A stretch of 64,000 nt of DNA, from positions 1 through 64,000 of the forward strand of contig NZ_JAHCDD010000002.1 in assembly GCF_018413525.1 (NCBI RefSeq), given 5' to 3'. Position numbers and translations under genes: made by a program. Source of the stretch: Acidovorax sp. CCYZU-2555. Lineage in GTDB: Bacteria; Pseudomonadota; Gammaproteobacteria; Burkholderiales; Burkholderiaceae_C. Each line of letters starts with the position of its first letter. The stretch's first letter is position 1. The notes below the pieces were generated by a model that saw only the letters and a list, made by a program, of their open reading frames with translations, was not told where the DNA came from and ran no database searches. This document shows positions 17,735-28,532 of this stretch, piece by piece.

Positions 17735-17890
17735 GGTGCGTGCTGCCAGCTCTTGTAGACAAATTCCAGACTGTAGCCGTCGGGGTCCAGCACGCCGGCC
17801 GCGTAGTCGCGCGGATCGTAATGCAGGCGCGCGCCCGGCGCGCCGTTGTCGCTGGCACCCGCGGCCCGGGCCGCGTCGAAGGCCGCGCTT
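17731..17890 (-). pseudogene. C-terminal remnant of a VOC (glyoxalase-like) protein
   Basis: About 50 residues remain, with the typical C-terminal end of a VOC-family metalloprotein: NGAPGARLHYDPRDYAAGVLDPDGYSLE-like pattern ending KSWQHAP. A normal family member has about 120-130 residues, so the N-terminal half is gone. The homology stops at the end of amn, whose stop codon is at 17891-17893. The remnant stop overlaps the tag start (ATGA). A deletion that joined the amn 3' end to the middle of the VOC gene is the simplest explanation. Confidence 0.7.
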
Positions 17891-19372
17891 TTACTGGAAC
17901 GCCACTTCCGCAAAACTGCGCAACTTGCGGCTGTGCAGCCGTTCTATGCCGCCCGCGCGCAGGATTTCGATGGCGCGCATGCCTATGCGCAGATGCTGGT
18001 CCACGCGCTCGCGGTAGAAATGGTTGGCCATGCCGGGCAGCTTGATTTCGCCGTGCAGCGGCTTGTCGCTGACGCACAGCAGCGTGCCGTAGGGCACACG
18101 GAAGCGGAAACCGTTGGCGGCGATGGTCGCGCTTTCCATGTCGAGCGCCACCGCGCGGCTCTGGCTGAAGCGCCGCTGCGGCAGGTTGTCCGGCAGCAGC
18201 TCCCAGTTGCGGTTGTCGGTGCTGGCGACGGTGCCGGTGCGCATGATGCGCTTGAGGTCGCTGCCGGGCATCTGCGTCACGTCGGCCACGGCCTGCTGCA
18301 GCGCGACCTGGATTTCGGCCAGCGCCGGAATCGGCACCCACAGCGGCAGCTCCTCGTCGAGCACATGGTCTTCGCGCACATAGGCGTGGGCCAGCACGTA
18401 GTCGCCCAGTTGCTGGCTGTTGCGCAGGCCCGCGCAGTGGCCCAGCATCATCCAGGCATGCGGGCGCAGCACGGCGATATGGTCGGTGATGGTCTTGGCG
18501 TTGGCCGGGCCCACGCCGATGTTGACCATGGTGGTGCCGCTGCCGTCGGTGCGCACCAGGTGGTAGCCCGGCATCTGCGGCAGGCGCGGCGGCGGGTTGC
18601 CGAGTTCGTCCACGGCTTCGGCGGGCAGGCCGGTGCGGCGCGTGACCACGTTGCCGGGTTCGACGAAGGCGCAGTACTCGCTGTCGGGCTTGGCCATTTC
18701 GGCATGGCCCAGGCGAATGAATTCGTCGATGTAGAACTGGTAGTTGGTGAACAGCACGAAGTTCTGGAACCACTCGGGCGCGGTGCCCGTGTAGTGGCGC
18801 AGGCGGTGCAGCGAGTAGTCGACGCGCGGCGCGGTGAACAGCGACAGCGGCAGCGCGCCGCCGGGCTGGGGCTGCCAGGTGCCGTTGGCGATGCCGTCGT
18901 CCATGGCCTCGAGGTCGGGCAGGTCGAACACATCGCGCATCAGCATGCGGCGTTCGGGCGTGAGCGTGCCTTCGATATGGTCGTTCTCGGCGAACGAGAA
19001 GTGAATCGGAATCGGCTTGTCGCTCAGGCCCACTTCGAAATCGACTTCGTGGCTGGCGCGCAGCAGGCGCAGCTGTTCGGCGTAGTAGTCGGCGAACAGG
19101 TCGGGCCGCGTGAGCGTGGCTTCGTAGGTGCCCGGGCCTTCGACAAAGCCATAGGCCAGCGTGGTGTCGGCGCGCGCCACGGTGTGGGTATGGACCCGTA
19201 CCTTGGGGTAGAACGCATGGATGGGCGAGGAGGGCGTTTCGCCCGCGACAAAGCGCTGCATCGCGTCGCGCAGATGCCCGACTTGCTCGCGATAGAGCTG
19301 CTGGATATGAGTGAGCGCCTGCTCTGGAGTGGTGTGCCGGGTGATGGCACGGTCATGCGTGAACTGTTCCAT
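17891..19372 (-). CDS. amn: AMP nucleosidase
   Basis: The 493-residue enzyme cleaves AMP to adenine and ribose 5-phosphate and helps set adenylate levels. The N-terminal regulatory domain is followed by a nucleoside phosphorylase-like catalytic domain, with GTTMVNIGVGPANAKTITDH and PHAWMMLGHCAGLR. Length and sequence fit the E. coli Amn family (484 residues) over the whole length, so the protein is complete even though the downstream gene was cut. It begins only three bases after the stop of the EAL-domain gene, so the two are cotranscribed. Confidence 0.95.
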   Translation of the reverse strand: MEQFTHDRAITRHTTPEQALTHIQQLYREQVGHLRDAMQRFVAGETPSSPIHAFYPKVRVHTHTVARADTTLAYGFVEGPGTYEATLTRPDLFADYYAEQLRLLRASHEVDFEVGLSDKPIPIHFSFAENDHIEGTLTPERRMLMRDVFDLPDLEAMDDGIANGTWQPQPGGALPLSLFTAPRVDYSLHRLRHYTGTAPEWFQNFVLFTNYQFYIDEFIRLGHAEMAKPDSEYCAFVEPGNVVTRRTGLPAEAVDELGNPPPRLPQMPGYHLVRTDGSGTTMVNIGVGPANAKTITDHIAVLRPHAWMMLGHCAGLRNSQQLGDYVLAHAYVREDHVLDEELPLWVPIPALAEIQVALQQAVADVTQMPGSDLKRIMRTGTVASTDNRNWELLPDNLPQRRFSQSRAVALDMESATIAANGFRFRVPYGTLLCVSDKPLHGEIKLPGMANHFYRERVDQHLRIGMRAIEILRAGGIERLHSRKLRSFAEVAFQ

Positions 19373-19375
19373 GGC

Positions 19376-21454
19376 CTATTGTGCCTGCAGCTTGTGACAA
19401 TAATCTTTCTGCCATTGCAGCGCCTGCTCGGCGGGCATGGGCGGAGCGATGTGATAGCCCTGGGCCATCTCGCAGCCCAGCGTGCGCAGCAGCGCCAGCT
19501 GCGCCGCGGTTTCCACGCCTTCGGCGACGGTGCGCAGGCGCAGGCTCTTGGCCATCTGCACGATGGCCGTGACGATGGCGGCGTCGTCTTCGTTCCCGGG
19601 CAGCTCGGTGATGAACGAACGGTCGATCTTGAGCTGGTGAATGGGGTGGCGCTTGAGATAGGCCAGCGACGAGTAGCCCGTGCCGAAATCGTCGATCGCC
19701 AGCTGCACGCCCTGCTGCTGCAGCGCATGCAGCGTGCGCTGCACCTGGGCGTCGGAATGCATCAGCGTGCTCTCGGTGAGTTCTATGTGCAGCAACTCCG
19801 CGGGCAGGCCGGTTTCGACCAGCACCGCGGCGACATCGCTGGCCAGGTCGGCGTGGCGGAACTCCTGCGCCGACATGTTGACGGCCACGGGCACGCGCGG
19901 CATGCCCTGGGCGTACCAGGCGCAGGCTTCGCGGCAGGCCTGGCGCAGCACCCAGCGGTCGATGGCGGTGATCAGGCCGCGGGCCTCGGCCAGCGCGACG
20001 AACTCTTCGGGGCTCACCAGCCCGCGCTCGGGGTGGCGCCAGCGCACCAGCGCCTCGAAGCCCGCGAGCGCGCCGTTGTCGGTGCGCACCTGGGGCTGGT
20101 AGTGCAGCTCGAAGCCGCCCAGTGCTATCGACTGGCGCAGCAGCTGCTCCTGGTTGAGCATGCGGCTGGCGCGGCTTTCGAGCGCGGGCGTGTAGAACTC
20201 GAACGCCTGGTGGCTGTTGTCCTTGGCCAGATAGCGGGCCGCGCCCGCGTTGCGCAGCAGCGTTTCCACGTTTTCGCCGTCTTCGGGGAAGATGGAAATG
20301 CCGATGGCGGGAGCGATCACCAGCTGCTGCGCCGCCACCTGGCAGGGCATTTCGAGCATCGCCACCATCTGCCGGGTGATCAGCTCGGTTTCGGCGCGCG
20401 AAGTGCCGCCCGCGAGCACGACGATGAATTCATCGCTGCCCGCGCGCGCCACCAGATCGGTGCCGCGCACGCAGCTGCACAGGCGCTGCGCGACTTCGCA
20501 CAGCACCTGGTCGCCGGCCTGGTGGCCCAGGGAATCGTTGATGGCCGAGAAATGCTTGAGGTCCAGGCTCAGCACCGCCACGGCCAGATTTTCGAGGCGC
20601 GCGCGCGAGATCAGCTGCTCGAGCTGTTCGCTCAGATACCAGCGATTGGGCAGGCGGGTCAGCGCATCGTGCTCGGCGAGAAAGCGCACCTGGGCCTGGG
20701 CCTGCTGGTGGGCGGTGATGTCGCGGATCACGACCAGGCGGAAGTCTTGCGTGCCATCACCATCGGGCATGGGCAGGCCGTCGATCTCGACGGGAATGCT
20801 GTGGCCGTCCTTGTGCCTGACCGTGGCTTTATAGGACGCATTGCGCCGGCTGTGGATGGCTTCGAGCGCCACCGGCCAGAATTCCTTGTCCAGATATTGC
20901 AATGCCGACTGGCCGCGGATCTCATCGAGACCATAGCCTATCAGCCGCAGCATCGCGGCATTCGCATCGAGCACGATGCCTTCGCGGTGGATCAGAATGG
21001 CTTCATGCGTGGCGGCGGAGAACAGCCGCATGCGCTCTTCGCTCTCATCGAGCTGCTGCTGCACGGACCGGCCCAGGCTCAGATCGATGACCTGCACCAC
21101 GGCGCCGCGCATCGTGTCCTGCTCCAGGTGGGGCGTGAGGCGCACTTCGATTTCGCGCGGCAGGCCTTGCGGCGAGCGCGCCTGGCGTATGTAGCGCACA
21201 TGTTCGCCGCGCAGGCAGCGTTCCACATGCGGTGCGATCGCCTGCCAGTTGTCGGCACCCATGACTTCCCAGGGCAGCATGCCCAGCATTTCGACCGGGT
21301 CGAAGCCGTAATAGGTGGCGTACGCATGGTTGGCGAAACGACAGGAAAGCGTTTCAGCCTCGTAGTACGCCATCATTCCTGTCGCCGCATCAATGATGAG
21401 GCGCAGCATGGCATTGCTGTCGCTGTCGCTGAGCGCACTGGAACTGGGGGGCAT
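19376..21454 (-). CDS. PAS-PAS-GGDEF-EAL cyclic-di-GMP signalling protein
   Basis: The 692-residue product has two PAS sensor domains (about residues 15-130 and 140-260), a GGDEF domain (about 270-430) and a C-terminal EAL domain (about 440-690). The diguanylate cyclase motif is degenerate (AGSDEF in place of GGDEF). The phosphodiesterase motifs are intact (FEALVRW, DDFGTGYSSL, LKIDRSF, AEGVET), so net hydrolysis of c-di-GMP is likely. The ATG at 21454 has AGGAAGG upstream, and codons further upstream are antisense to dbpA. No membrane segment is evident, so it is probably cytosolic. It forms an operon with amn. Confidence 0.9.
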   Translation of the reverse strand: MPPSSSALSDSDSNAMLRLIIDAATGMMAYYEAETLSCRFANHAYATYYGFDPVEMLGMLPWEVMGADNWQAIAPHVERCLRGEHVRYIRQARSPQGLPREIEVRLTPHLEQDTMRGAVVQVIDLSLGRSVQQQLDESEERMRLFSAATHEAILIHREGIVLDANAAMLRLIGYGLDEIRGQSALQYLDKEFWPVALEAIHSRRNASYKATVRHKDGHSIPVEIDGLPMPDGDGTQDFRLVVIRDITAHQQAQAQVRFLAEHDALTRLPNRWYLSEQLEQLISRARLENLAVAVLSLDLKHFSAINDSLGHQAGDQVLCEVAQRLCSCVRGTDLVARAGSDEFIVVLAGGTSRAETELITRQMVAMLEMPCQVAAQQLVIAPAIGISIFPEDGENVETLLRNAGAARYLAKDNSHQAFEFYTPALESRASRMLNQEQLLRQSIALGGFELHYQPQVRTDNGALAGFEALVRWRHPERGLVSPEEFVALAEARGLITAIDRWVLRQACREACAWYAQGMPRVPVAVNMSAQEFRHADLASDVAAVLVETGLPAELLHIELTESTLMHSDAQVQRTLHALQQQGVQLAIDDFGTGYSSLAYLKRHPIHQLKIDRSFITELPGNEDDAAIVTAIVQMAKSLRLRTVAEGVETAAQLALLRTLGCEMAQGYHIAPPMPAEQALQWQKDYCHKLQAQ

Positions 21455-21580
21455 GAGCCTTCCTATGGAATACCTGTTTATAACGTAACCGGACGTCAGG
21501 ACGCAATGTACAAGGCGCAAGATCGTGACTCTACAGCCCTGCACAGCGGTGGACTGGCGCGACCCGGGATAATCGGGCCC

Positions 21581-22978
21581 ATGAACGCCTCTTCTTCTTC
21601 CGCCAGTACCGGTTTTGACACACTGGCCCTCAGCCCTGCGATGCTCGACAATCTGCAGCAGCTGGGCTACCACCAGATGACTCCCATTCAGTCCGCGAGC
21701 CTGCCGCCCGCGCTGCTGGGCAAGGATCTGATCGCCCAGGCCAGTACCGGCAGCGGCAAGACCGCGGCCTTCGGTCTGGCGCTGCTGACCAAGCTCAATC
21801 CGCGCTGGTTCGCCGTGCAGTCGCTGGTGCTGTGCCCGACGCGCGAACTCGCCGACCAGGTGGCGACGGAAATCCGCCGGCTGGCGCGCGCGCACGACAA
21901 CATCAAGGTCGTGACGGTCTATGGCGGCGTGCCTTCGCGCGCGCAGATTGCAAGTCTCGAAAACGGCGCCCACATCGTGGTCGGCACGCCGGGTCGGGTC
22001 ATGGACCTGATGGAGCGCGGCGCGCTCGACCTGTCGGGCCTCAACACGCTGGTGCTCGACGAAGCCGACCGCATGCTCGACATGGGCTTTCACGCCGACA
22101 TCGACACCGTGGTGCGCCAGTGCCCCAAGGAGCGCCAGACGCTGCTGTTCTCGGCGACCTACCCTGAAGGCATTGCCGACCTGAGCGCGCGCTTCATGAA
22201 GAACCCGCAGCGCATCACCGTGCAGGCCCAGCACAGCGAAGGCAAGATCGCCCAGCGCTGGTACGAAGTCAGCGAAGGCCAGCGTCTGCAGGCCGTGGCC
22301 GATCTGCTGCTGCATTTCCGCCCCGAGTCGAGCATTGCGTTCTGCAACACCAAGCAGCAGTGCCGCGACCTGGTGAGCCTGCTCCAGGCCCAGGGCTTCA
22401 GCGCGCTGGCGCTGTACGGCGAACTCGAACAGCGCGAGCGCGACGAAGTGCTGGTGCAGTTCGCCAACCGCAGCTGCTCGGTGCTGGTCGCGACCGACGT
22501 GGCCGCGCGCGGCCTCGACATCTCGAACCTGGCCGCGGTCATCAACGTCGATGTCACGCCCGACTCCGAAATCCATATCCACCGCGTGGGTCGTACCGGC
22601 CGCGGCGATGCCGAAGGCCTGGCGCTGAACCTCGCCAGCCTCGATGAAATGGGCAATGTCGGCAAGATCGAAGTGCTGCAGGGCCGGCCTTCGAGCTGGT
22701 TCCCGCTGAGCGAGCTCACGCCCGCCAGCGACGAGCCGCTGGTGCCGCCCATGCAGACCATTCAGATCATCGGCGGACGCCGCGAGAAGATCCGTGCGGG
22801 CGACGTGATGGGCGCGATGACCGCCGATTTCGGCTATACCCGCGAGCAGATCGGCAAGATCAACGTCAACGACTTCTCGACCTATGTCGCCGTCGACCGC
22901 CGCATCGCGGGCGCGGCCGTGGCCAAGCTCAACGCGGGCCGGGTCAAGGGCAAGAGCGTCAAGGCGCGCCTGCTCTAA
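21581..22978 (+). CDS. dbpA: ATP-dependent RNA helicase DbpA
   Basis: The 465-residue DEAD-box helicase acts in 50S ribosome assembly. Motifs in order: Q motif with TPIQ, Walker A ASTGSGKT, PTRELADQ, DEADRMLDMGF, SAT, and HRVGRTGR. The C-terminal 75 residues (starting IQIIGGRREKIRAGD) form the DbpA RNA-binding domain that recognises 23S rRNA hairpin 92. The ATG at 21581 is supported by the start of homology. An enormous upstream open frame is only antisense of the EAL and amn genes. A 100-bp inverted repeat follows five bases after the stop. Confidence 0.96.
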   Translation: MNASSSSASTGFDTLALSPAMLDNLQQLGYHQMTPIQSASLPPALLGKDLIAQASTGSGKTAAFGLALLTKLNPRWFAVQSLVLCPTRELADQVATEIRRLARAHDNIKVVTVYGGVPSRAQIASLENGAHIVVGTPGRVMDLMERGALDLSGLNTLVLDEADRMLDMGFHADIDTVVRQCPKERQTLLFSATYPEGIADLSARFMKNPQRITVQAQHSEGKIAQRWYEVSEGQRLQAVADLLLHFRPESSIAFCNTKQQCRDLVSLLQAQGFSALALYGELEQRERDEVLVQFANRSCSVLVATDVAARGLDISNLAAVINVDVTPDSEIHIHRVGRTGRGDAEGLALNLASLDEMGNVGKIEVLQGRPSSWFPLSELTPASDEPLVPPMQTIQIIGGRREKIRAGDVMGAMTADFGYTREQIGKINVNDFSTYVAVDRRIAGAAVAKLNAGRVKGKSVKARLL

Positions 22979-22982
22979 GAAG

Positions 22983-23082
22983 AACGGCTCAAACGGCCCT
23001 TGATACGTCGTTGCTTTCCCTTGCCGTGCTATTCGCACTGTCTGCGGAAAAGCGCCTAGTCTCAAGGGCCGTGTGAACCGTT
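22983..23082. repeat. 100-bp inverted repeat between dbpA and the cation efflux gene
   Basis: Arms of 21 bp (22983-23003 and 23062-23082) match at 19 of 21 positions after reverse complementation and enclose a 58-bp loop. The whole structure occupies most of the 128-bp gap. There is no T tract, so it is not a simple terminator. Confidence 0.8.
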
Positions 23083-23106
23083 CCAAGACAATATCGTGGG
23101 AGGCTC

Positions 23107-24072
23107 ATGCTCGACGAATCGGTGTGGATTTCGCCGCGCGCGGTGCGCTGGCTGAGCCCGTCCCATCTGCTGCGGGTGTCGGTCGCCGTCGCGGTGCTGA
23201 CCATCGTGCTCAAGACCCTGGCCTGGGCGATGACGGGCTCGGTCGGTCTGCTGTCGGACGCGCTGGAGTCGCTGGTGAATCTGGCGGGCGCGATCTTCGC
23301 GCTGACCATGGTCACCATTGCCCAGCGCCCGGCCGACGACGACCACCCCTACGGCCATACCAAGGCCGAGTATTTCTCGGCCGGCTTCGAAGGCATTCTG
23401 GTGCTGGCCGCGGCGCTGGCCATCGTCTGGGCCGCGGTGCTGCGCCTGCAGGCGCCGGCGCCGCTGGAGCAGCTGGGCTGGGGCCTGGCGCTGTCGCTGG
23501 TGAGCACGGCGTTCAACGGCGCGCTGGCCTGGGTCATGTTCCGTTCGGCGCGCGTGCACCGCTCGGTGGCGCTCGACGGCGATGCCCGGCATCTGGTGAC
23601 CGATGTCTGGACATCGATCGGCGTGGTCGTGGGCCTCGCGGCTGCCCACCTCACGGGCTGGCTGTGGCTGGACGCCGTGGTGGCGATCGCCGTCGCGCTG
23701 AACATCTGCAAGGAAGGCGTGCGGCTGGTCTGGCGCTCGTCGCAGGGCCTGATGGACCAGGCCGTCGAGCCCGAGGTGCTGACGCGCATAGAAGCCGCGC
23801 TCGCGCGCTTTGCCAGCGACGAAGTGCATTTCGACCATGTGGGCACACGCCGCGCGGGCCAGCGCAGCTTTGTGACGCTGCATATGCATGTGCCCGCCGA
23901 CTGGACGCTGGGCCATGCCGCGCATCAGCGCGAGCAGGTCGAAGCGGCGCTGATGCAGGCCGAGCCCGGCCTGCAGGCAACGATTGAACTGCTGCCCGAA
24001 GGGGCGGTGACTGCTTTGGAAAAAATTGAAGGTCCAGGCCAAGCCGGGCCTATAGAGGGAAGAGTGAAATGA
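23107..24072 (+). CDS. Cation diffusion facilitator (FieF/CzcD-type metal efflux)
   Basis: The 321-residue protein is an inner-membrane divalent metal/proton antiporter. It has about six membrane segments. Metal-site and family motifs are [11 protein letters not shown] in the first half, [15 protein letters not shown], and HLVTDVWTS in the fifth segment. A C-terminal cytoplasmic domain has histidines (VHFDHVG, LHMHVP). FieF-like iron/zinc export is the likeliest role, but specificity cannot be read. GGGAGG precedes the ATG. Its stop overlaps the dtd start (ATGA), so the two are coupled. Confidence 0.92.
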   Translation: MLDESVWISPRAVRWLSPSHLLRVSVAVAVLTIVLKTLAWAMTGSVGLLSDALESLVNLAGAIFALTMVTIAQRPADDDHPYGHTKAEYFSAGFEGILVLAAALAIVWAAVLRLQAPAPLEQLGWGLALSLVSTAFNGALAWVMFRSARVHRSVALDGDARHLVTDVWTSIGVVVGLAAAHLTGWLWLDAVVAIAVALNICKEGVRLVWRSSQGLMDQAVEPEVLTRIEAALARFASDEVHFDHVGTRRAGQRSFVTLHMHVPADWTLGHAAHQREQVEAALMQAEPGLQATIELLPEGAVTALEKIEGPGQAGPIEGRVK

Positions 24073-24527
24073 TCAGCGTATTGCAGCGCGTGCGACAGGC
24101 GCGCGTGGAAGTCGACGGCGAAGTGTGCGGCAAGATCGATCAGGGCCTGCTGGTGCTGGTCTGCGCCGAGCGCGGCGACAGCGAGGCCGAGGCCGACAAG
24201 CTGCTGGCCAAGTTGCTCAAGCTGCGCATCTTTGGCGATGACGAGGGCAAGATGAACCGCAGCGTGCAGGACATCGCCGGCGGTCTGCTGCTGGTGAGCC
24301 AGTTCACGCTGGCCGCCGACACCGCGAGCGGCAACCGCCCGAGTTTCAAGCAGGCCGCCGCGCCCGACGAAGGCCGGCGCCTCTATGACTACCTGGTGCA
24401 GCAGGCCCAGGCGGCCCACCCCACGGTGCAGACCGGCCGTTTCGCGGCCGACATGCAGGTGCATCTCGTCAATGACGGCCCGGTCACGGTGCCTTTGCGC
24501 ATCGCGCCGCGCCCGCAGACCGCGTGA
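24069..24527 (+). CDS. dtd: D-aminoacyl-tRNA deacylase
   Basis: The 152-residue enzyme hydrolyses D-amino acids mischarged on tRNA. It shows the family start [12 protein letters not shown], the catalytic SQFTLAAD motif, the C-terminal NDGPVTVPL gatekeeper motif, and a normal length (about 145-150). It overlaps the upstream metal-efflux gene by 4 bp. It converges with the TauE gene with only three bases between stop codons. Confidence 0.96.
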   Translation: MISVLQRVRQARVEVDGEVCGKIDQGLLVLVCAERGDSEAEADKLLAKLLKLRIFGDDEGKMNRSVQDIAGGLLLVSQFTLAADTASGNRPSFKQAAAPDEGRRLYDYLVQQAQAAHPTVQTGRFAADMQVHLVNDGPVTVPLRIAPRPQTA

Positions 24528-24530
24528 CGC

Positions 24531-25283
24531 TTATTGCTGCCAGAAGAACAGCGCCGACATCACCAGCCCCGTGACGACGATGCCCGCGCGCAGCCAGGGC
24601 GCGGGAATGTGGCGCGCCAGGCGCGCGCCGCCATAGCCGCCCAGCGTGGCCGCGGCCATCATGCCCAGCGCCTGCGGCCAGGCGACCAGGCCGCCGGCCG
24701 CATAGACCACGACCGCAATCGCCGTGAGCAGCGCCGAGACCAGGTTCTTCATGCCGTTCATGGCCGCGAGACGGGTCTGGCCCAGCAGGCCGAACAGCGC
24801 CAGCAGCACGATGCCCAGCCCGCCGTTGAAGTAGCCGCCATAGATGGCCACGGCCAGCATGCCGAGCCCCGCCTTGAAATGCGAGGGCGCATGGCTGTGT
24901 GCCGTGCCCGCCGCCCATTGGCGCAGCCACGGGCCGAAAGCGAACATCGCCGTGGCCGCGAGCAGCAGCCAGGGCACGACGCGGCGGAACATGGCATCGG
25001 GCGTGACCAGCAGCAGCAGCGCTCCGGCCGCGCCGCCCAGCAGCGACAGCCCGACCACGCGCTTGAAGGTCAGCCCCGGCGGCGACTGCACGTCTTCGCG
25101 AAAGCCCCAGGCGCCGGCCAGATAGCCGGGCAGCAGCGCGACCGTTCCCGTGGCGTTGGCGATCACCGGCGGCACGCCCGTGAAGACCAGCGCCGGCAGC
25201 GTCAGAAAGCTGCCGCCCCCGGCCACGGCGTTGAGCGCGCCCGCGACACATGCTGCCGCGAGCAGCAAAAACCATTCACCCAT
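24531..25283 (-). CDS. TauE/SafE-family permease
   Basis: The 250-residue inner-membrane protein has about eight hydrophobic segments. It shows the TauE/SafE signature AGALNAVAGGGSFLTLPAL near the N-terminus, with the second half repeating the pattern around NGMKNLVSALLTA. Family members are proposed to export or import sulfonates, sulfoacetate or other organic anions. The substrate is unknown here. It has its own upstream gap of 130 bp and no obvious partner gene. Confidence 0.88.
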   Translation of the reverse strand: MGEWFLLLAAACVAGALNAVAGGGSFLTLPALVFTGVPPVIANATGTVALLPGYLAGAWGFREDVQSPPGLTFKRVVGLSLLGGAAGALLLLVTPDAMFRRVVPWLLLAATAMFAFGPWLRQWAAGTAHSHAPSHFKAGLGMLAVAIYGGYFNGGLGIVLLALFGLLGQTRLAAMNGMKNLVSALLTAIAVVVYAAGGLVAWPQALGMMAAATLGGYGGARLARHIPAPWLRAGIVVTGLVMSALFFWQQ

Positions 25284-25413
25284 GCCTTGTCCCCTGTGGT
25301 GCCGGCGTGGTCGCCGATCATGCGCACCATCTTAGTGCGCGACCTGGGCTTGGGCAGGGAAATGTGCGACAGCGGCAACGCAAAACAGTAATGACTATTT
25401 TGCGCGGCAGGGC

Positions 25414-25884
25414 CTATTTTTGATAAGGGTCTTCGAACCCCAGCTCGCGCATGATGTCGCTCTCATACGCTTCCATCTCCTCGGCGTCTTCGTCGCCGGT
25501 CTCGTGGTCCCAGCCCTGGGCGTGCAGCGTGCCGTGGACCAGCAGGTGGGCGTAGTGCTCCTCGAGCGTCTTGTTCTGCTCCTTGGCTTCGCGTTCGACC
25601 ACGGGGGCGCACAGCACCAGGTCGGCCATCACCGTGGGCTCCTGCTGGTAGTCGAAGGTCAGCACATTGGTCGCGTAGTCTTTTTGCCGGTACTGCAGGT
25701 TCAGCGCCTGGCCTTCTTCGGCGTCGACGATGCGCACGGTGATTTCTGCGTCCACGGCCAGCGCGTGGCGAATCCAGCGCGTGACCTTGCTGCGGGACAG
25801 CACGGCGCGGTGGGCGGCAGCCGCTTCGAAGCGGCCGAATTGCAGGGAAAGTTGTAGTTGTTGTAGAGGCATGGGGAAACTCAC
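25414..25884 (-). CDS. ybeY: Endoribonuclease YbeY
   Basis: The 156-residue metalloprotein takes part in 16S rRNA 3'-end maturation and ribosome quality control. The zinc motif H-x3-H-x5-H is visible as [12 protein letters not shown], preceded by the family stretch NVLTFDY. The GTG start at 25884 overlaps the phoH stop by 4 bp (GTGA). An ATG 12 bases further in is an alternative. The phoH-ybeY order is the standard one in proteobacteria. Confidence 0.95.
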   Translation of the reverse strand: MSFPMPLQQLQLSLQFGRFEAAAAHRAVLSRSKVTRWIRHALAVDAEITVRIVDAEEGQALNLQYRQKDYATNVLTFDYQQEPTVMADLVLCAPVVEREAKEQNKTLEEHYAHLLVHGTLHAQGWDHETGDEDAEEMEAYESDIMRELGFEDPYQK

Positions 25885-26852
25885 TCGTCGGTGGCGCGCG
25901 TGCGGCTGCGGGCCGCGGGCTGGCGGCCGCGCGCTTCGTAGGCGTCGACGATGCGCGCGACCAGCGGGTGGCGCACCACGTCGGCGCTGGTGAAATGCGT
26001 GATGGCAATGCCCTTGACGCGCTTGAGCACGCGCTCGGCGTCGATCAGGCCGCTCATCGCGCCCTTGGGCAAATCGATCTGGCTCACGTCGCCCGTGACC
26101 ACGGCCTTGGCGCCGAAGCCTATGCGCGTGAGGAACATCTTCATCTGCTCGGGCGTGGTGTTCTGCGCTTCGTCAAGAATCACGAACGCGTTGTTGAGCG
26201 TGCGCCCGCGCATGAACGCCAGCGGCGCGATCTCGAGCACATTGCGCTCGAAGGCCTTTTGCACCTTCTCGTAGCCCATGAGGTCATACAGTGCGTCGTA
26301 GAGCGGGCGCAGATAGGGGTCGACCTTCTGCGTCAGGTCGCCGGGCAGAAAGCCCAGGCGCTCGCCGGCTTCGACGGCCGGGCGCGTGAGCACGATGCGC
26401 TGCACGGCGCTGCGCTCGAGCGCATCGACCGCGCAGGCCACGGCCAGATAGGTCTTGCCCGTGCCCGCGGGGCCTATGCCCAGCGTGATGTCGTGGCTCG
26501 CGATATTCTCGAGGTACAGGTTCTGCGTGGTGGTGCGCGCGCGCAGATCGGCGCGGCGCGTCGACAGTTGAATCGCGCCCACCGGTGCCTCGACCAGTTC
26601 GGCGTCGCCCGCGAGCATCAGCTGCAGGTGGGCTTCGGGAATCGGGTCGTCCGCCATCTCGTAGAGTGCCTGCAGCATTTCGAGCGCCTGCTGCGCGCGC
26701 GCCTTGGGGCCGTCGATCTTGAACTGCTCGTGGCGGTGGGCGATAGCCACCTTGAGCGCGGTTTCTATGGTGCGCAGGTGCGCATCGGCGGGGCCGCAGA
26801 GGTGACTCAGGCGGGTGTTGTGGTGGGGAGTGAAGGTGTGGCGCAGGATCAC
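25881..26852 (-). CDS. ybeZ: PhoH-like ATPase (YbeZ)
   Basis: The 323-residue cytosolic P-loop ATPase has Walker [12 protein letters not shown] (about residue 135) and Walker [11 protein letters not shown]. It is the usual YbeY partner in rRNA processing. Start is a GTG at 26852. The gene diverges from ruvA with 48 bp between start codons, so both promoters must lie in or overlap that short gap. Confidence 0.94.
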   Translation of the reverse strand: MILRHTFTPHHNTRLSHLCGPADAHLRTIETALKVAIAHRHEQFKIDGPKARAQQALEMLQALYEMADDPIPEAHLQLMLAGDAELVEAPVGAIQLSTRRADLRARTTTQNLYLENIASHDITLGIGPAGTGKTYLAVACAVDALERSAVQRIVLTRPAVEAGERLGFLPGDLTQKVDPYLRPLYDALYDLMGYEKVQKAFERNVLEIAPLAFMRGRTLNNAFVILDEAQNTTPEQMKMFLTRIGFGAKAVVTGDVSQIDLPKGAMSGLIDAERVLKRVKGIAITHFTSADVVRHPLVARIVDAYEARGRQPAARSRTRATDE

Positions 26853-26900
26853 GCGGATAATTCCAGACTAGAGCTGCCAACGGGGCGGCAAAGGACTTCA

Positions 26901-27473
26901 ATGATAGGCAAATTGACCGGCACCCTGCTGGAGAAAAACCCGCCCACGGTATTGGTGGACTGTCACGGCGTGGGCTACGAGGTGCAGGTGCCCATGAGCA
27001 CCTTCTACAACCTGCCCGCGACCGGGGCCCAGGTGGGCCTGCTCACGCACTTCATCGTGCGCGAGGATGCGCAGCTGCTGTTCGGCTTTGGCACTTCATC
27101 CGAGCGCGAGACTTTCCGCGAGCTGATCAAGATCACGGGCGTGGGCCCGCGCACGGCGCTGGCCATCATCAGCGGCATTGGCATCGAAGACCTGGCCCAG
27201 GCGGTGACGCTGCAGGAAATGGGCCGGCTGATCAAGGTGCCGGGCATAGGCAAGAAGACCGCCGAGCGGCTGCTGCTCGAGCTCAAGGGCAAGATCGGCG
27301 CCGACATGGGCTCCAAGTCGCTGTTCACCAACGAGCACCAGAACGACATCCTGCAGGCGCTGCTGGCGCTGGGCTACAACGACAAGGAAGCCGCTGCCGC
27401 GCTCAAGGCCTTGCCGCCCGACATCGGTGTGAGCGACGGCATCAAGCGCGCGCTGCAGGCGCTGGCGAAATAA
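26901..27473 (+). CDS. ruvA: Holliday junction branch migration protein RuvA
   Basis: The 190-residue DNA-binding subunit of RuvAB has domain I ([17 protein letters not shown] fold) and domain II with two helix-hairpin-helix motifs ([15 protein letters not shown] and [17 protein letters not shown]). Domain III, which contacts RuvB, follows at the C-terminus ([15 protein letters not shown]). The ATG at 26901 gives the family start. Upstream open frame is antisense of phoH. ruvB follows after six bases. Confidence 0.96.
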   Translation: MIGKLTGTLLEKNPPTVLVDCHGVGYEVQVPMSTFYNLPATGAQVGLLTHFIVREDAQLLFGFGTSSERETFRELIKITGVGPRTALAIISGIGIEDLAQAVTLQEMGRLIKVPGIGKKTAERLLLELKGKIGADMGSKSLFTNEHQNDILQALLALGYNDKEAAAALKALPPDIGVSDGIKRALQALAK

Positions 27474-27479
27474 TCTCCC

Positions 27480-28518
<1,039 letters not shown>

Positions 28519-28532
<14 letters not shown>

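Noticed and set aside
17846-21580. Very long plus-strand open frame ahead of dbpA (1710 codons in total).
   Set aside because: Only the last 465 codons are DbpA. The rest is antisense to amn and the EAL gene, an effect of high GC codon bias.
21455-23086. N-terminal 544-codon extension of the EAL-domain protein on the minus strand.
   Set aside because: It is antisense to dbpA, has no domain, and the ATG at 21454 has a good ribosome-binding site.
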